Assembly (NCBI GenBank): GCA_905221615.1
Contig: CAJNDT010006135.1
Location: 1,293,501-1,357,500, forward strand
Source of the DNA: Symbiodinium sp. CCMP2592
Lineage: Eukaryota; Sar; Dinophyceae; Suessiales; Symbiodiniaceae
Reading direction: 5' to 3'
Length of the DNA stretch: 64,000 bases
The notes below the pieces were generated by a model. That model did no database searches, was not told the origin of the DNA, and worked only from the letters and a program-made list of their open reading frames with translations. A program made the position numbers and the translations under genes. Every line of letters begins with the position of its first letter. Position 1 is the first letter of the stretch. Positions 33,045 to 43,349 of this stretch are shown here, in pieces.

Positions 33045-33658
33045 TAGGAAGTGGTTTTGGGGTTGTTAAGGTTTGGGTGTGGCCTGCTGGCGTGTAATTA
33101 CACAGGTTCGGGGCTCTTGCAATGGCCGTTCGGGGCAGTGTTTTCCGGTTTCCAGGGTGGTTGGTGCTTCGGACTTGTATGTTCAAGGGCACTGTTGAAA
33201 TTTCCGAAGATCCGTTTAAAATTCCTTAAGCCGCCCGGAAAACCCTGTATATGTACGACTTTCCGTGTCACGAACTGAGCACCCCACTCCCCGCCCATAA
33301 GCTTTCGCCATATTGCGAGCTTTGTGTGAAGCATTGCCACCATTGTCTTTACCTGGCATGGAGAGCGAGTCTTTCCAGGGCGAGGGCCAGGAAAAGACAA
33401 GCAGGCTGCACCATATGCAATTCCGGTTGAACATTAGCACATGTTGCATCCAATCATTTTCGCCGAAGACTGGCGCTCGGGAGCATGCAGTGTCGAAAAG
33501 AACACTCGCACACATCCTTCGTGCAGTAGCGTTCAAAAGCCACACCCCGGTTTAATTTGCGAAGTACACGTGGCAGATCGAACCGTCTCTACAGATGCCC
33601 AGGTATAGAGACAAATTTATAATGCCATGGCCCCAGCTAGCATATAGCATCCTCGGCA

Positions 33659-33786
33659 TCACTTGGCGCCCTTTTTAGAATTAGCCTTAGCCTTGGGCTG
33701 TGTCGGCTTCTTCTTGCTTGGCGGCCCGCTCTTCTCAGGCTTCTCTGCACGGCTCTCGTCGGGCTTTGGCAGCCGCTTGGCCCCCC
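33659..33786 (-). CDS. Lys/Pro-rich terminal exon
   Basis: After an acceptor with a pyrimidine-rich lead (CCGCCTGTCAG) the frame reads GAKRLPKPDESRAEKPEKSG, then PPSKKKPTQPKAKANSKKGAK and TGA at 33659-33661. It is about 41 codons, strongly basic, and probably the end of a gene whose earlier exons lie at higher coordinates (35.5-39.6 kb). It could act as a nuclear localisation or nucleic-acid-binding tail. Exon membership is inferred from strand, order and composition. Confidence 0.45.
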
Positions 33787-34675
33787 TGACAGGCGGCAAA
33801 TAGGGGTTGTGGTTTCACGGAGGGCTTACCTTCAGAGGTTGGGACACCTGTTCTTCAGCTCGAACGACACAGCCAAAACACACCTTATCTCCAAAGCAAG
33901 CTCGATGCACACAGATCCTAACAGCTTTGCAAAGTAATGTTTGGGACCATCACAACTTCTTGATGTCTTTGTACTTGGCTTCGCATTTCTTCTGCAGCCT
34001 CAGGAGCAAATATTGGGCTTTGATAAGGAATTGTTGGCATCTTGGGGTGTATAGGGTCTTAAGGGTTTTAGGGTTGGCATTATAGTTTCGGATTTCAGGC
34101 ATGGGGTTTGGGATTATAGATTGGGGATTCAACAGTATGTGGGATAATCGTGCTCTTCCTGGGTTCCTGTTCCTGCAGGTTGGCGTTTGGGGGGTTTGGG
34201 ATCAGGGTTTAGGATGGGGTTTTAAGGCGTACATTGGGATGATAGGTTACATGGCATTCTGGGGTTTGGGCTTTGGGGTTTCCGGGTTTACTTGCATACC
34301 CGATATACTGTAAACTAGAACGACAGTGGTTTCCCCTACCTCCCGGAGCCCAAGAACCCTAGGAACCGGTGTCATAAAGTTTCCAGCAGCTACGGTATAA
34401 TGTATACAAAATTGAGATACGATGGATCCTTGCTGAAAGAGTAATAAAAAAAGGTTATACGGAGGTAGTAATAGCACTAGCGCACTAGCTTTCTTGGTCA
34501 TCACACATCAGCCTGTGCAGCTCTGCACTATGGTGGATGCGAGTGAAGGCGACATTGCAAGAAGCCGATCCCGATGCAGAATCTGCAGAACTCACGGGCT
34601 TCCTCACCGTTCCGCAACTGGCCCGCGAGGTTAGCGGAGAAACGGCTGTGGGCTGTCCCCGTCGTGTATGCTTTC
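33787..34675. other. Probable intron or intergenic sequence
   Basis: T/G-rich stretch with GGGTTTGGGATT-type motifs; no convincing exon. Confidence 0.35.
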
Positions 34676-34731
34676 ACTGCAACTTTCGCAGTCACTTTCG
34701 CAGACACTGTCGCAGTCACTTTCGCAGTGGC
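34676..34731. repeat. 12-bp minisatellite CAGTCACTTTCG
   Basis: Four imperfect copies in a row. On the minus strand they read as an Ala/Lys/Val/Thr repeat (KVTATVSAKVTAKV) in a 116-codon frame that may or may not be an exon. Confidence 0.7.
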
Positions 34732-35197
34732 GAGAACGATTGGGACGATGACGAATTTGGAGCACCACAGAGTGACCAGGTCATCGTATTCGCCCGTCTG
34801 GCGGCTTTCTGAAGCCATGGGTCCGGGAGAGAAGGGAGACTCTCGCATGGCCGCTATTGGGGTCCCCCCCCACAGCATTTTCTAGAGATAGTAGTAGAGT
34901 AGATATACTATCGAGGGCTATATCCAAGGTAACAATACATTCATCTCAATGTCCATATTGGTATACCTATTCATCTTGGCCGTCGCCGGCGCAAACGGCG
35001 GTTTGTGTCTTGGGTTTGGGTTGCTTGGATTAGGCGTTTAAGTTCAGCTGCTAGTTGAATTAACCGAAATAAAGACATATATAACACTGTATAAGCCCTC
35101 ACTACTCAAACCCTGCAGCCAAACCCTAAACAAGATTGGTGAGATTCTCAAGCAGGGTCTTAATTTAGGATAAGTGTAGCGGCTTACGGCTTACAAT

Positions 35198-35552
35198 GCG
35201 GGTGTGTCTCGGGTTTAGGTTGCTTGGATTAGGCTTCTTGGGGTGTGTCTTGGGTTTATAGGGTTTAATTAGGCGGGTTTGTGTCTCGGGTTTAGGTTGC
35301 TTGGATTAGGCTTCTTAGGGTGTGTCTTGGGTTTAGGGTTTAGGCGGGTTTGTGTCTCGGGTTTAGGTTGCTTGGATTAGGCTTCTTGGGGTGTGTCTTG
35401 GGTTTATAGGGTTTAGGCGGGTTTGTGTCTCGGGGTTAGGTTGCTTGGATTAGGTTTCTTAGGGTGTGTCTTGGGTTTAGGGTTTAGGCGGGTTTGTGTC
35501 TCGGGTTTAGGTTGCTTGGATTAGGCTTCTTAGGGTGTGTCTTGGGGTTAGG
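35198..35552. repeat. Five tandem copies of a repeat of about 72 bp
   Basis: Each unit starts GCGGGTTTGTGTCTCGGGTT and contains GGTTGCTTGGATTAGGCTTC and GTGTGTCTTGGGTTTAGGG. Units are 71-75 bp; copies alternate between a TTATAGGG and a TTTAGGG junction. A diverged single copy lies at about 34996-35040. Confidence 0.9.
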
Positions 35553-35559
35553 TAAGCTG

Positions 35560-35745
35560 CTGGGTTGCAACAAATTATACTAGTTTCCCTGTGTGCACTT
35601 GCAAGGCACTCGTCGTCCAGGCCGTTCACTTGTGCATCGGCTTGTAGAGCAACTAGCTCGTCATAGGCATCACCCAAATCATCCACAACCTGTGACATCT
35701 TCTCGGCCTCCCTCAGCACACGAGGAGCTTGCGGCTTACATCTAA
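35560..35745 (-). CDS. Probable exon of a multi-exon dinoflagellate gene
   Basis: The frame reads KPQAPRVLREAEKMSQVVDD, LGDAYDELVALQADAQVNGL and DDECLASAHRE, a soluble, helix-prone acidic segment. An acceptor-like TTAG/GTAAG lies at its upstream end. It follows the exon at 35815-36324 on the same strand. Boundaries are not resolved. Confidence 0.4.
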
Positions 35746-35814
35746 GTATGCAATCGACACTGGAAGCACAGCACGAATACACGAAGTGCGGCACAATAAG
35801 GGTTGGGCTTTTTC

Positions 35815-36324
35815 GATGTAGATGATGAGTTCTTGTCCATAAACTTGCTCAGCTTCTTCCTAGTGGCTACGGCCTCTTCCAGCATCTTGGAAATTGCAGC
35901 CAAGCCCTGCGAATATTGCAACAGGATGCTAACATAATTGCAAGCGATACAACAACAGTAAGTGTATAGAAGTGGCGACAGAATCTCGGCCTTCTTTCCC
36001 TGCTCTACTTCAACACCAGCTGGAAGCCCTTCTTGCAAAGGATTCGCTGCCATCGGCTGATCATCCAGAGCAGGTGCCACGACACCGTCCGTGTGCCCGG
36101 ATCTCGTCTCCTCCATGCCATCAACCTCGTTGACACCCCTCACACCCTCTGTCCTGTAGTCAACCCAGTACTCGGTTTCGGTATCGTCGTACTTGTTCTT
36201 CCTCAGCAATGTAGTCACAAGGACTGGTACAGTCACTGCATGAACATTCCAGGAAGGGCACCGTGTCAGTCCATGTTCCTCGCAGTACTTCATAATCTTC
36301 TTGGCCTTGGACCTTGGCTTATTC
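35815..36324 (-). CDS. Exon with KIMKYCEEHG ... EYWVDYRTEG motifs
   Basis: Starting from the acceptor CTCACTCAG (next base 36324) the frame reads NKPRSKAKKIMKYCEEHGLT, TETEYWVDYRTEGVRG and a long acidic/linker part, ending VATRKKLSKFMDKNSSST. From memory, EYW(V) after a block of predicted helices is typical of the N-terminal half of the same dinoflagellate family as the exons at 30.9-33.0 kb. Function unknown. Confidence 0.5.
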
Positions 36325-36365
36325 TGAGTGAGGTATTGAATCTACACTTACCAATCATATTAGCT

Positions 36366-37043
36366 GAAGAACTGTGTGAACGCTAGTCCTCCCTCCGAGA
36401 CAGGCTTTTTCATATCCGCCTCCGAGTAGTACCCGCCTTTCGTTGAGGTCTTCCTGAACTGCTCGGTTTTGCGGTACAGCACAAGCTTCTGCACGAAGGT
36501 CTCCTCGCAAATGGGCTATGGTACAGACACATAGTGACTTAAAATCATTTATGCTTATATGGTGCAACATGAAGCCCCGCGGCTCCCGGCACCCGTTTGC
36601 TTCCATCATCAGCTTCACTAGCTGCACTCTGCAATGGCCTTTTTGTTTCCACTCTTTCATCAATTGCTTGTCGGCATCGCACCGTCCCGATGTCTTCACT
36701 GAGCAGAATCGTCGCAGCTTGGCTTCCATTCTGTTGTATCTCTTTCTGTAGGCTTCGCCATCTTCGTCAGAGCTGCTGTCATCATCTGCACCTTCCTTCT
36801 CGTTCTTATCGCGGAGCTCACGATCATTCTGCGCAAACCCTGCTTGCACAACCTCGTTACTGGGCTTTGCTGAGGCCGGAGGAGCAGCTGCTGGGATTCC
36901 TGCCGGAGGCGGGGTCTCGGATCCGGTGTTCACTGACATTGGCGCACTGCCACTGGTCCCGCTGGCTCTCGATTCCAAAGACGCTGATGAATCTGCACGT
37001 ACAGGTTCTTGCTTGAAACGCTTAGGAGGTGGCTCCTTCAATG
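36366..37043 (-). CDS. Exons encoding an acidic linker and a basic helical segment (possible GC-AG intron)
   Basis: MSLKEPPPKRFKQEPV begins at 37043, followed by Ser/Pro/Ala-rich sequence, an Asp/Ser run (DDDSSSDEDGE) and YNRMEAKLRRFCSVKTSGRC, MKEWKQKGHCRVQLVKLMME. A possible GC donor at GCGGG-GCTTCA and the acceptor TACCATAG (about 36512-36574) lead into PICEETFVQKLVLYRKTEQF and KTSTKGGYYSEADMKK. The part after that runs into TAA, so another boundary or a frameshift is missing. The gene family is recognised from memory only. Confidence 0.5.
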
Positions 37044-37089
37044 ACATTTGTTTATAGATTCCCAGAACGACAGACCGTGTACTCACCAC

Positions 37090-37320
37090 AGATGTCCTCT
37101 GACCCGGGCACCGATGATCTCTTACTAGCCATCAAGTTCGCAATGAAGGATAGGAGCTGCTTCTCCCGTTCCTTGTCAGGCTGAACTACATTGACTACAT
37201 ATCTAGTGCAGACCTCAGTGAATTCGCTGAGCCTTTGACGGAAACTGGAGGGCCCTCTGTCAGCAGATTCAGAATAGATCCCGCGCACGGTGTCTCCTTC
37301 TTTGGGGTTCCGGGTAGGGT
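37090..37320 (-). CDS. Upstream exon of the same unit
   Basis: Frame reads NPKEGDTVRGIYSESADRGP, SSFRQRLSEFTEVCTRYVVN and VVQPDKEREKQLLSFIANLM, then a GTGAGT donor just after GGACATCTGTG (about 37090). The segment is helical and soluble, with no named domain. Confidence 0.45.
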
Positions 37321-38099
37321 TATAAAGGGTTTACAGGATTTTTGGGCCATTATTTAATCCTATATTTGCTCTCATATATGAACCCTTCCCAAACCCGAAG
37401 CTCTAGCTAGAACCTGTCCCTCAACCCTGGATCCCTAGAGCCGTAAACCCCTAAAGTAAACCCCAAAAACCCTCTAAACCCGCAGTTAGGCGTGCCAAGG
37501 CTATTTGGGGCCATTATAGGGTCTATAAAGGATTTATTGCTGATTAGAGTTGCCGGGGTGTTGTCCAATTTATAAAAATAAGATCCCGGGATGGAACCAT
37601 CCATTGTGTTCATCACAAAGCAGGACCTGTCCCAAATCAGCCCAAATTCATGTAGTATACAACAATCCTGCCTACAAACCCTGCTATGGGCTGGCCGATA
37701 GCACCGAGAATGAAAGAGCACCTTCCCTCTTCTTGCTTCTTGTCCCCCCCTCCACACATCCCCCGTTGTAAGCCCCGCTCAACCCTATAAAACCCCAGGC
37801 CTCAACCCTAAATAAGCCCCATGCAAGCCCCCTATGAACCCACACACCCTTGATCCCACGTGCAACACTGCTGTCGGACCATCCTCCGACTCCTCGGTGG
37901 TCAGCTCATCGGGACGTGCCTCGCAGAGAAGAGTCTTTGGTTCTTACGGTTTTGGGTTTGTCGGGATTCATTATCTACTGAGTAGAGGACAGTAGGATGG
38001 TTCGGAGTCCTGACCTGAGACCACATCAGTGCTACCTGCGACTCTAAGAGCAGCTGAAGCAGCATAAAGCCCCCGACGATAGGAACCAAAGCTTCCGGT
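37321..38099. other. Probable intron, no exon recognised
   Basis: Mixed AT-rich sequence with telomere-like motifs (AACCCTATAAAACC). No convincing coding part. Confidence 0.35.
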
Positions 38100-38129
38100 T
38101 CTGCCTTTGATCTTGCCTCAGAAACTGGG

Positions 38130-38243
38130 CTACTGCAGAACGATCGCAGTCCTAAACGAGTGTCTGGTATTTGCTGGGGTCTGAACAAGAGCTGTCGGGT
38201 GGTCTGCTTCGATGGGCGGTGGAAGGACAGGTTCAGCCATCAT
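38130..38243 (-). CDS. Short Pro-rich coding segment
   Basis: MMAEPVLPPPIEADHPTALV followed by QTPANTRHSFRTAIVLQ and TAG at 38130-38132. Probably an exon of the same minus-strand unit; no domain. Confidence 0.3.
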   Translation of the reverse strand: MMAEPVLPPPIEADHPTALVQTPANTRHSFRTAIVLQ

Positions 38244-38419
38244 TCCATGCTCCTGGTAGATTCTTCAGGAGCATAGCACATCAACGAGTATCCTCGTACA
38301 TTGCTCAGGCCTGCGCTGGAAGAAGCCCCTCTTCCTCGACATGGTGTCGCTTCGGAACCACGGCCTGGAATGTATCGGGTGAAACACTATACAACCTAAT
38401 TGAAGTCATCAGATGCTTG

Positions 38420-38890
38420 GGGCTGGGCTAGGGCAGTGGAAGCAAGTTGGGAAGTCCTGGGCGTTGAGGTCGGTACCTTGTCGGGTGTTCATGAATAATC
38501 AATACACTTCGAAAACCTTGGTGCTCAGGGTTGGGCCATAGCGGGGTCAACCGAAGCACGTGGTGAAGTGCTGCGCTGTGAGGCCGGTACCTCGTCGGGT
38601 GTTAATGAATAATCAGTACACTTCGAAAACATTGGTGCTGAGGGTTGGGCCATAGCTGGGTCAGTCGAAGCACGTGGGGAAGTCCTGGGCTGTGAGGCCG
38701 GTACCTTGTCGGGTGTTAATGAATCAGTACACTTCGAAAACCTTGGTGCTGAGGGTTGGGCCATAGCTGGGTCAGTCGAAGCACGTGGGGAAGTGTTGCG
38801 CTGTGAGGCCGGTACCTCGTCGAGTCGGGTGTTATGAATATATATTCATACACTTGGAAAACCTTATAGTGCTGAGGGTTGGGCCATGGC
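38420..38890 (-). repeat. Four tandem copies of a unit of about 112 bp, partly in frame
   Basis: Units share GGTTGGGCCATAGC, GAAGCACGTGGGGAAGT, GTGAGGCCGGTACCTCGTCG and CAGTACACTTCGAAAAC. On the minus strand two to three units stay in frame as a repeat of 37-39 residues (MAQPSAPRFSKCTDSLTPD, EVPASQRNTSPRASTDPA). The fourth unit (near 38530) has CCTGAG instead of CCTCAG and so a TGA. Confidence 0.8.
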
Positions 38891-39064
38891 TAAGGCATTT
38901 TCCGAAGCTTCTTCAGAAGTCTCGTGAGCCTGTTGGCAGGAGACCTGAATTGTTGGGCCATTATGAGATCCACAGAAAGCGAGGCATTGCTCAGGGATGG
39001 ACTGTAGGAGCATCGGTCTGCATTGTTCCCTCGCGGTTCGTCGCAGCCTTGTCGAGTTTGGCTA

Positions 39065-39184
39065 CTATATATAGATGTTATGATAGTTCTTGATCAACCC
39101 TTGCTGCTCAGCTGCATTAGCTGAGGCTTCCGAGCTGTTCTCGATTGTAGGCTGCGGGGTGTCGGTCCGCAAGGTTTCCTGCAT
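39065..39184 (-). CDS. Short coding segment upstream of the repeat block
   Basis: MQETLRTDTPQPTIENSSEA then SANAAEQQGLIKNY. Low-complexity, exon-like; stop TAG at 39065. Confidence 0.3.
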   Translation of the reverse strand: MQETLRTDTPQPTIENSSEASANAAEQQGLIKNYHNIYI

Positions 39185-39257
39185 CCCAATGCAACAGCGA
39201 GAGGTTGAATTATAAGACAACAGGACGATAGGACCTCGAAGGCAGGATCCAGGTTCC

Positions 39258-39400
39258 TCACCGTTGCCGCTGCCTCGTCAACTTACCATACTCCAAAAAC
39301 ATATATACGTAATCAATGCAGAGCACTGAGGCTTCTACTGCCTGGGGTTTTGCTGAACTTTTGGGCATTCTGTTCAGTCGGCGTTTCATGTCCTTTGCAG
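39258..39400 (-). CDS. Short basic exon
   Basis: After CCTGCAAAG the frame reads DMKRRLNRMPKSSAKPQAVE then ASVLCIDY. Follows the candidate first exon at 39458-39613. Confidence 0.35.
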
Positions 39401-39457
39401 GCAGAGGCAAACACATGTGCGACGAATGCAAGGACAGCAAACAGATCGAGTGAATTA

Positions 39458-39613
39458 TCAGGGGTCCTCGATTTGCTGCTGCAAAACATCAGGATCTTCG
39501 GAAAGCTCTTGCTTCACGGGGACACGCATCATTAGCCTGGCACCCTCCATCATAGAAGCACCCGACCAAGCTTTACTCAAGAGGGTTCGGCCCTTTGCCG
39601 TTTCCACAGCCAT
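39458..39613 (-). CDS. Candidate first exon of the long minus-strand unit
   Basis: MAVETAKGRTLLSKAWSGAS then MMEGARLMMRVPVKQELSED and PDVLQQQIEDP before TGA at 39458-39460. The composition (VKQELSED) suggests a translated N-terminus. If all minus-strand segments from here to 30935 belong together, the gene spans about 8.7 kb, but this is not proven. Confidence 0.4.
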   Translation of the reverse strand: MAVETAKGRTLLSKAWSGASMMEGARLMMRVPVKQELSEDPDVLQQQIEDP

Positions 39614-39699
39614 TGCCTAAGGATGGCAAGCCTGCGCAAAATCTGCGGAACAAGGCATCCAGCCGGCTTGACTCGTGAGTCAAGGATAGCCAAAATTTC

Positions 39700-40080
39700 G
39701 CTATCTCAACCTACGCTTTTTTATGGGCGTTCTACGCTTTTCCTACGGATTTCCTACGCTTATTTATGGTTGATTTTGCGTAAGCTTTGGGGTGGGTTCG
39801 GTTGGGAATTATGGTTTTTTATGGTTTTTTATGGGTTTCCTATGGCTTTTTTATGGTTTTTTATGGTTACCGGGCCCGTTTAGGACATTTATGGTTATAT
39901 CGCTGTTGTAAATTTATGGTTGTTTGGGGCCAGGGTTCCCGAATTACGGAAATTTATGGTCAGTTTACGGCTGGGGGTCAGGATTTACGATTGTTTGGCC
40001 AGCAATTTACGGTTGTTTACGGGTGGCCCCGCTGTCAGGATTTATGGTCGAGTTACGCTGTTTCTGGCTGGACTGAAGAA
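39700..40080 (+). repeat. TTTATGG / TTTACGG low-complexity tract
   Basis: Repeated TTTATGGTTTT, TTACGCTTTT and TTTACGGTTGTTTACGGG motifs on the plus strand; related to 30483-30595. Confidence 0.6.
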
Positions 40081-40369
40081 AAGCAGCCCAAAACCGCACA
40101 AAACCCGCAGTGCTCGGTGACATGGGCTGGGGTGGTTTATATACATAAAGAGAGTGGATCCATCATAAACGAATAGGATCTCGGTTTGGTCTAGGGGCGC
40201 GGGCTTCCGAAGGCTTTCGGTTGGGTTTCGGTGTGGGGTCGGCAGGATCGAAACTGGCTCATGAAACTATACGCATGAAAATAAACCAACCAAAACCCGC
40301 CCCCTATAGGCCCATATAACCCCATTTCACAACCCATCCCTACCCATCTGCGTCCTTAACCTGCGTCCC

Positions 40370-40372
<3 letters not shown>

Positions 40373-40422
<50 letters not shown>

Positions 40423-40432
40423 TCTCTCCTCT
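40373..40432. repeat. (CT)n microsatellite
   Basis: About 60 bp of CT/TC repeats with one GT interruption. Confidence 0.95.
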
Positions 40433-40581
40433 CCCCGTCTGTGCAACTGGCGTCCTACCCTGCCCTACCTCGTCAGTGCAAGCTCAGGCACATATTGTCC
40501 ATCCGTTGCAGCATACCACTTCTGCGCTCTAGTGAATTGGCACGATTGCAAATTACAGCGGCCGCCCTATTGCAGCAGGAA

Positions 40582-42250
40582 TCATAACCGCGTAGGAAGT
40601 AAAGGTCTCCACTGTGGAGGAATGCGCAATCCCGCACATCCTCTCAGATAGTGTGCAACACTCACAAGACCAGCATCTTCCCACAAATCATCGTAATCCA
40701 ACTGTGCGAACATTGACAAGGCTTGCTCTTCCGTGGCCTCTTGCCAAGGGTGCTCAGATCGTTGCCGCACATGAATATTTTCAGTGAGGACCCGAACAGC
40801 TTTGCAGGCGAAGGCCCTGGTGTAAATCCTTAGCTGCACAAGGTGTGCCAATATTGTTCGGTTACAGAATGTGATGACGAAACATTCATCGTGCTAACCC
40901 AGGCTCCCAGTGTCTGTCAATTTCTTGTTCCCCTGAAACCGCTCCTTGCCATTGCTGTCCTTGTACCTTTTTGTGGTCTTATGTCGGACATCCTTGAGAA
41001 AATTTAGCTTCTCGTTGCTGAAGAAACCACTGATGACCTTGCTATTGCTCCACAACCTCGTCCTTTTCGGGGTCCTCGCTCCATAGGAGCCCATCCACAG
41101 GTCCAGGCGAAATACCTGGGATACGAAGGCTGGCGGGAAGCTTCATAAACCCAAAGCCAAAGCCCAATCACGACAGAGTTTGTATATTTAAGCGCTAGAA
41201 AGGAACTCGCACGATATCGAGAAGCCATAAGAACCGTCGGCTTTGAAACAGCAGCGAAGTCCGGGGTTGCTCGATGACCCATGTAACATTGAGTGCTTGA
41301 CAGAGTAAGCACAGCAGGGCACACCTTGCAAGGGGTTTAATTGACAGTACGGGGATAGGGTTAGTGGGGTTTTGCGAGACCAGAGGATAAGGTTCTATAG
41401 TATACGGTGAAAAGTTGTTGTTGGGATTAGTTACCAATATAGGTTTACCTATAGGGTTTACAAAGCCCGGCCTACAAGGAACGGTTGAAAGGCTCAGGTG
41501 TAAGCGGTTTCAGTGACGAGGGGCTTCGGGTCTATGTGGCTCATGAATCCTATAAACTACAAAAAAACCACCATGAAATCAAAGCCTATCAAACCTTATA
41601 GATTCCGGATCGGACCCTTACATAGGAACTCTTCAAGGAGCTGTATTGTAAAAAAGCAACCTTAAACCCCAGTTTAGAGCAAGGTTCGGGGGTAACAGGG
41701 TTATATATATATATGTATATATGGGCTGTATACTGCTAATATACATGCCGGGAAGATACAACTGCTATATGCCTTAATTGAGGTTCCTGTACAATAAATA
41801 TTTTGGACTGGCAGGGCAGGCCTCGCTGCCATGTAGTTTCCGTTGGAAACACTGGGGTAGCTTTCCCATCCCTCGGGATTGGCAAAGGTCCTTTTCGTTG
41901 ATCCCTTTGCTATTGAGACCCATGAGCTACAAAGCACCCCCATCCATATACAGCCGTTCCGTCGAGCACGTAGGATAGCGCAGCAAAACGTCCTCGGAAG
42001 AGGAACCGGAAGGAAGCCCCCGAGAACACACAAGGGTTCAAGGATTCTTGACAAGCTGCCCAAAGCCCGAAGGTTCACAAATGTTCATTCCTCGTCCATA
42101 CTTCCAATCGATAGCTGCAGACTCCTGACCTGAAGAATGGAATTCCCGAGCCAGCTTGGCATGCCCACTGAAGAGCTCAGCAAAGTCCAGCTCCTTGACA
42201 TACACATGTAGCTGGAGGGCAACAGTTTGGGCATGCGGTGTACCGCAGGG
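40582..42250 (-). CDS. Spliced, diverged SAM-dependent methyltransferase-like gene (C5-MTase-like motif order)
   Basis: Exon a (about 42250-42036) reads VKELDFAELFSGHAKLAREF then HSSGQESAAIDW, like motif I (FSG.A) and motif II (Asp). Exon b (about 42000-41822) has GVLCSSWVSIAKGSTKRTF in the place of motif IV. A GC-AG intron (41325-41821) joins MAA-R-CALLCLLCQALNVTW and the motif VI-like VIEQPRTSLLF. A GT-AG intron (41116-41212) then joins VFRLDLWMGSYGARTPKRTR, like motif VIII. The last exon has YDDLWEDAGLVSVAHYLRG and the stop at 40582. From memory this CSSW/IEQP family is very abundant in Symbiodiniaceae genomes and unnamed. Motif order fits a cytosine C5 methyltransferase, but VI has EQ instead of EN and IV has LC instead of PC, so activity is uncertain. 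Upstream exons and the start were not found; the join before the last exon is unresolved. Confidence 0.6.
41325..41821 (-). other. GC-AG intron
   Basis: On the minus strand GCGAG is followed by GCCTGCC and the intron ends CCTTGCAAG before GTGTGCC. Removal (497 nt) restores one frame across two motif-bearing exons (MAAR-CALLC). GC donors are common in dinoflagellates. Confidence 0.75.
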
Positions 42251-43217
42251 AATGCATCGATCCTTACACAGGGTCCTGCGAGAGATCTAGATCAGAATTC
42301 CAGAGAAGCAGCAAAATAGAAAGGACAAAGACCTCCGCAGGGAAAGTACAGATGCAATGTCCAATCCTTTGCACTACAATTGAACGAACGACTCCCCAAG
42401 ACTGTGACATTAATACCTCCTGGCCTTGGGGGCCCCAAGCTTCATCAGGCTGACAGCGAGCTGATCCACCGTCCAAAAGGCCATGAGTGCAAGACTCAGC
42501 TAGTGGGGTGGCTACGCATGACTGTGCAACCTGATAGTTGAGATATTGCTGTCTGAGCTGAGCTGTCGATGAGGGCAGTGTGGCAGATTCTCAAAATTGC
42601 ACATGGCATTGGGCTTGATTTCAACAATCCTGCACATCAGAAACGAAGCTCATCACAGAATCAGTACGACATATGAACCACTCGCAGACCCTTCCAAAAT
42701 CTCGCCAGCAACACTTGCTCGCACAGCAGCACAAACGAGGTGCGCTGCCCGCTGTTTTCGCTGAAGGGCGGCTCGTACCTGCACGAAGAAGCCGCTGGCA
42801 CAGTGTTATATGGGTGTTTAGCTGGTTCTTATATACGGTCTACTGATATATGATACATACGTGAGTTGGTGAAGAGTGAGGAGTTGATTCTTCACAGGCG
42901 GAACATGTACGGCTTCGAGGTTTGAAGAACCTAGATATAGGATTGTTGGCAAAACGAGAAGCCTGGCACCCCGAAGTTTTCTGTATCCCTAGAAACAAGA
43001 CTGCTTTAATCCCAACCCAAGAAGCCTTGCGACGGTTAGCGAGGGTACAGCTTGTATAAAGTTGAGTAGCTTATGTAGGGCTTCTGGGTTTCTACAGGGA
43101 AGGGCTTCTGAGGGTTTACAGGTTTGCAAGGCTGAGTGATTACAGAGCCTTCTTTAGAGCCTCGGGACCTCTGGTCAGTGCTGTAAACAATGCAACCCAA
43201 GAAGCTTTGGGGCTATA
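42251..43217. other. No gene recognised
   Basis: May hold upstream exons of the methyltransferase-like gene, but I could not identify any. No hairpins until 43218. Confidence 0.35.
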
Positions 43218-43321
43218 TGGGAGTTTCCGAAAATTAAGGTACCTTATTTGGGGGTCCTTATTATAAGGGTTTTTACTATTTAAAGTACTATATTAAGGTC
43301 CCCCATTTTCGGAAACTCCCA
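43218..43321. repeat. Family E fold-back element
   Basis: TGGGAGTTTCCGAAAATTAA and inverted CATTTTCGGAAACTCCCA, flanked by TA on both sides. Confidence 0.9.
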
Positions 43322-43349
43322 TATAGTTCTGGTTATACATATATATATA

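Noticed and set aside
36324-36351. 28-nt GT-AG intron (GTAAGT ... CTCAG)
   Set aside because: The signals look perfect, but 28 nt is very short and the phases on the two sides do not match; a longer intron or a frameshift is more likely.
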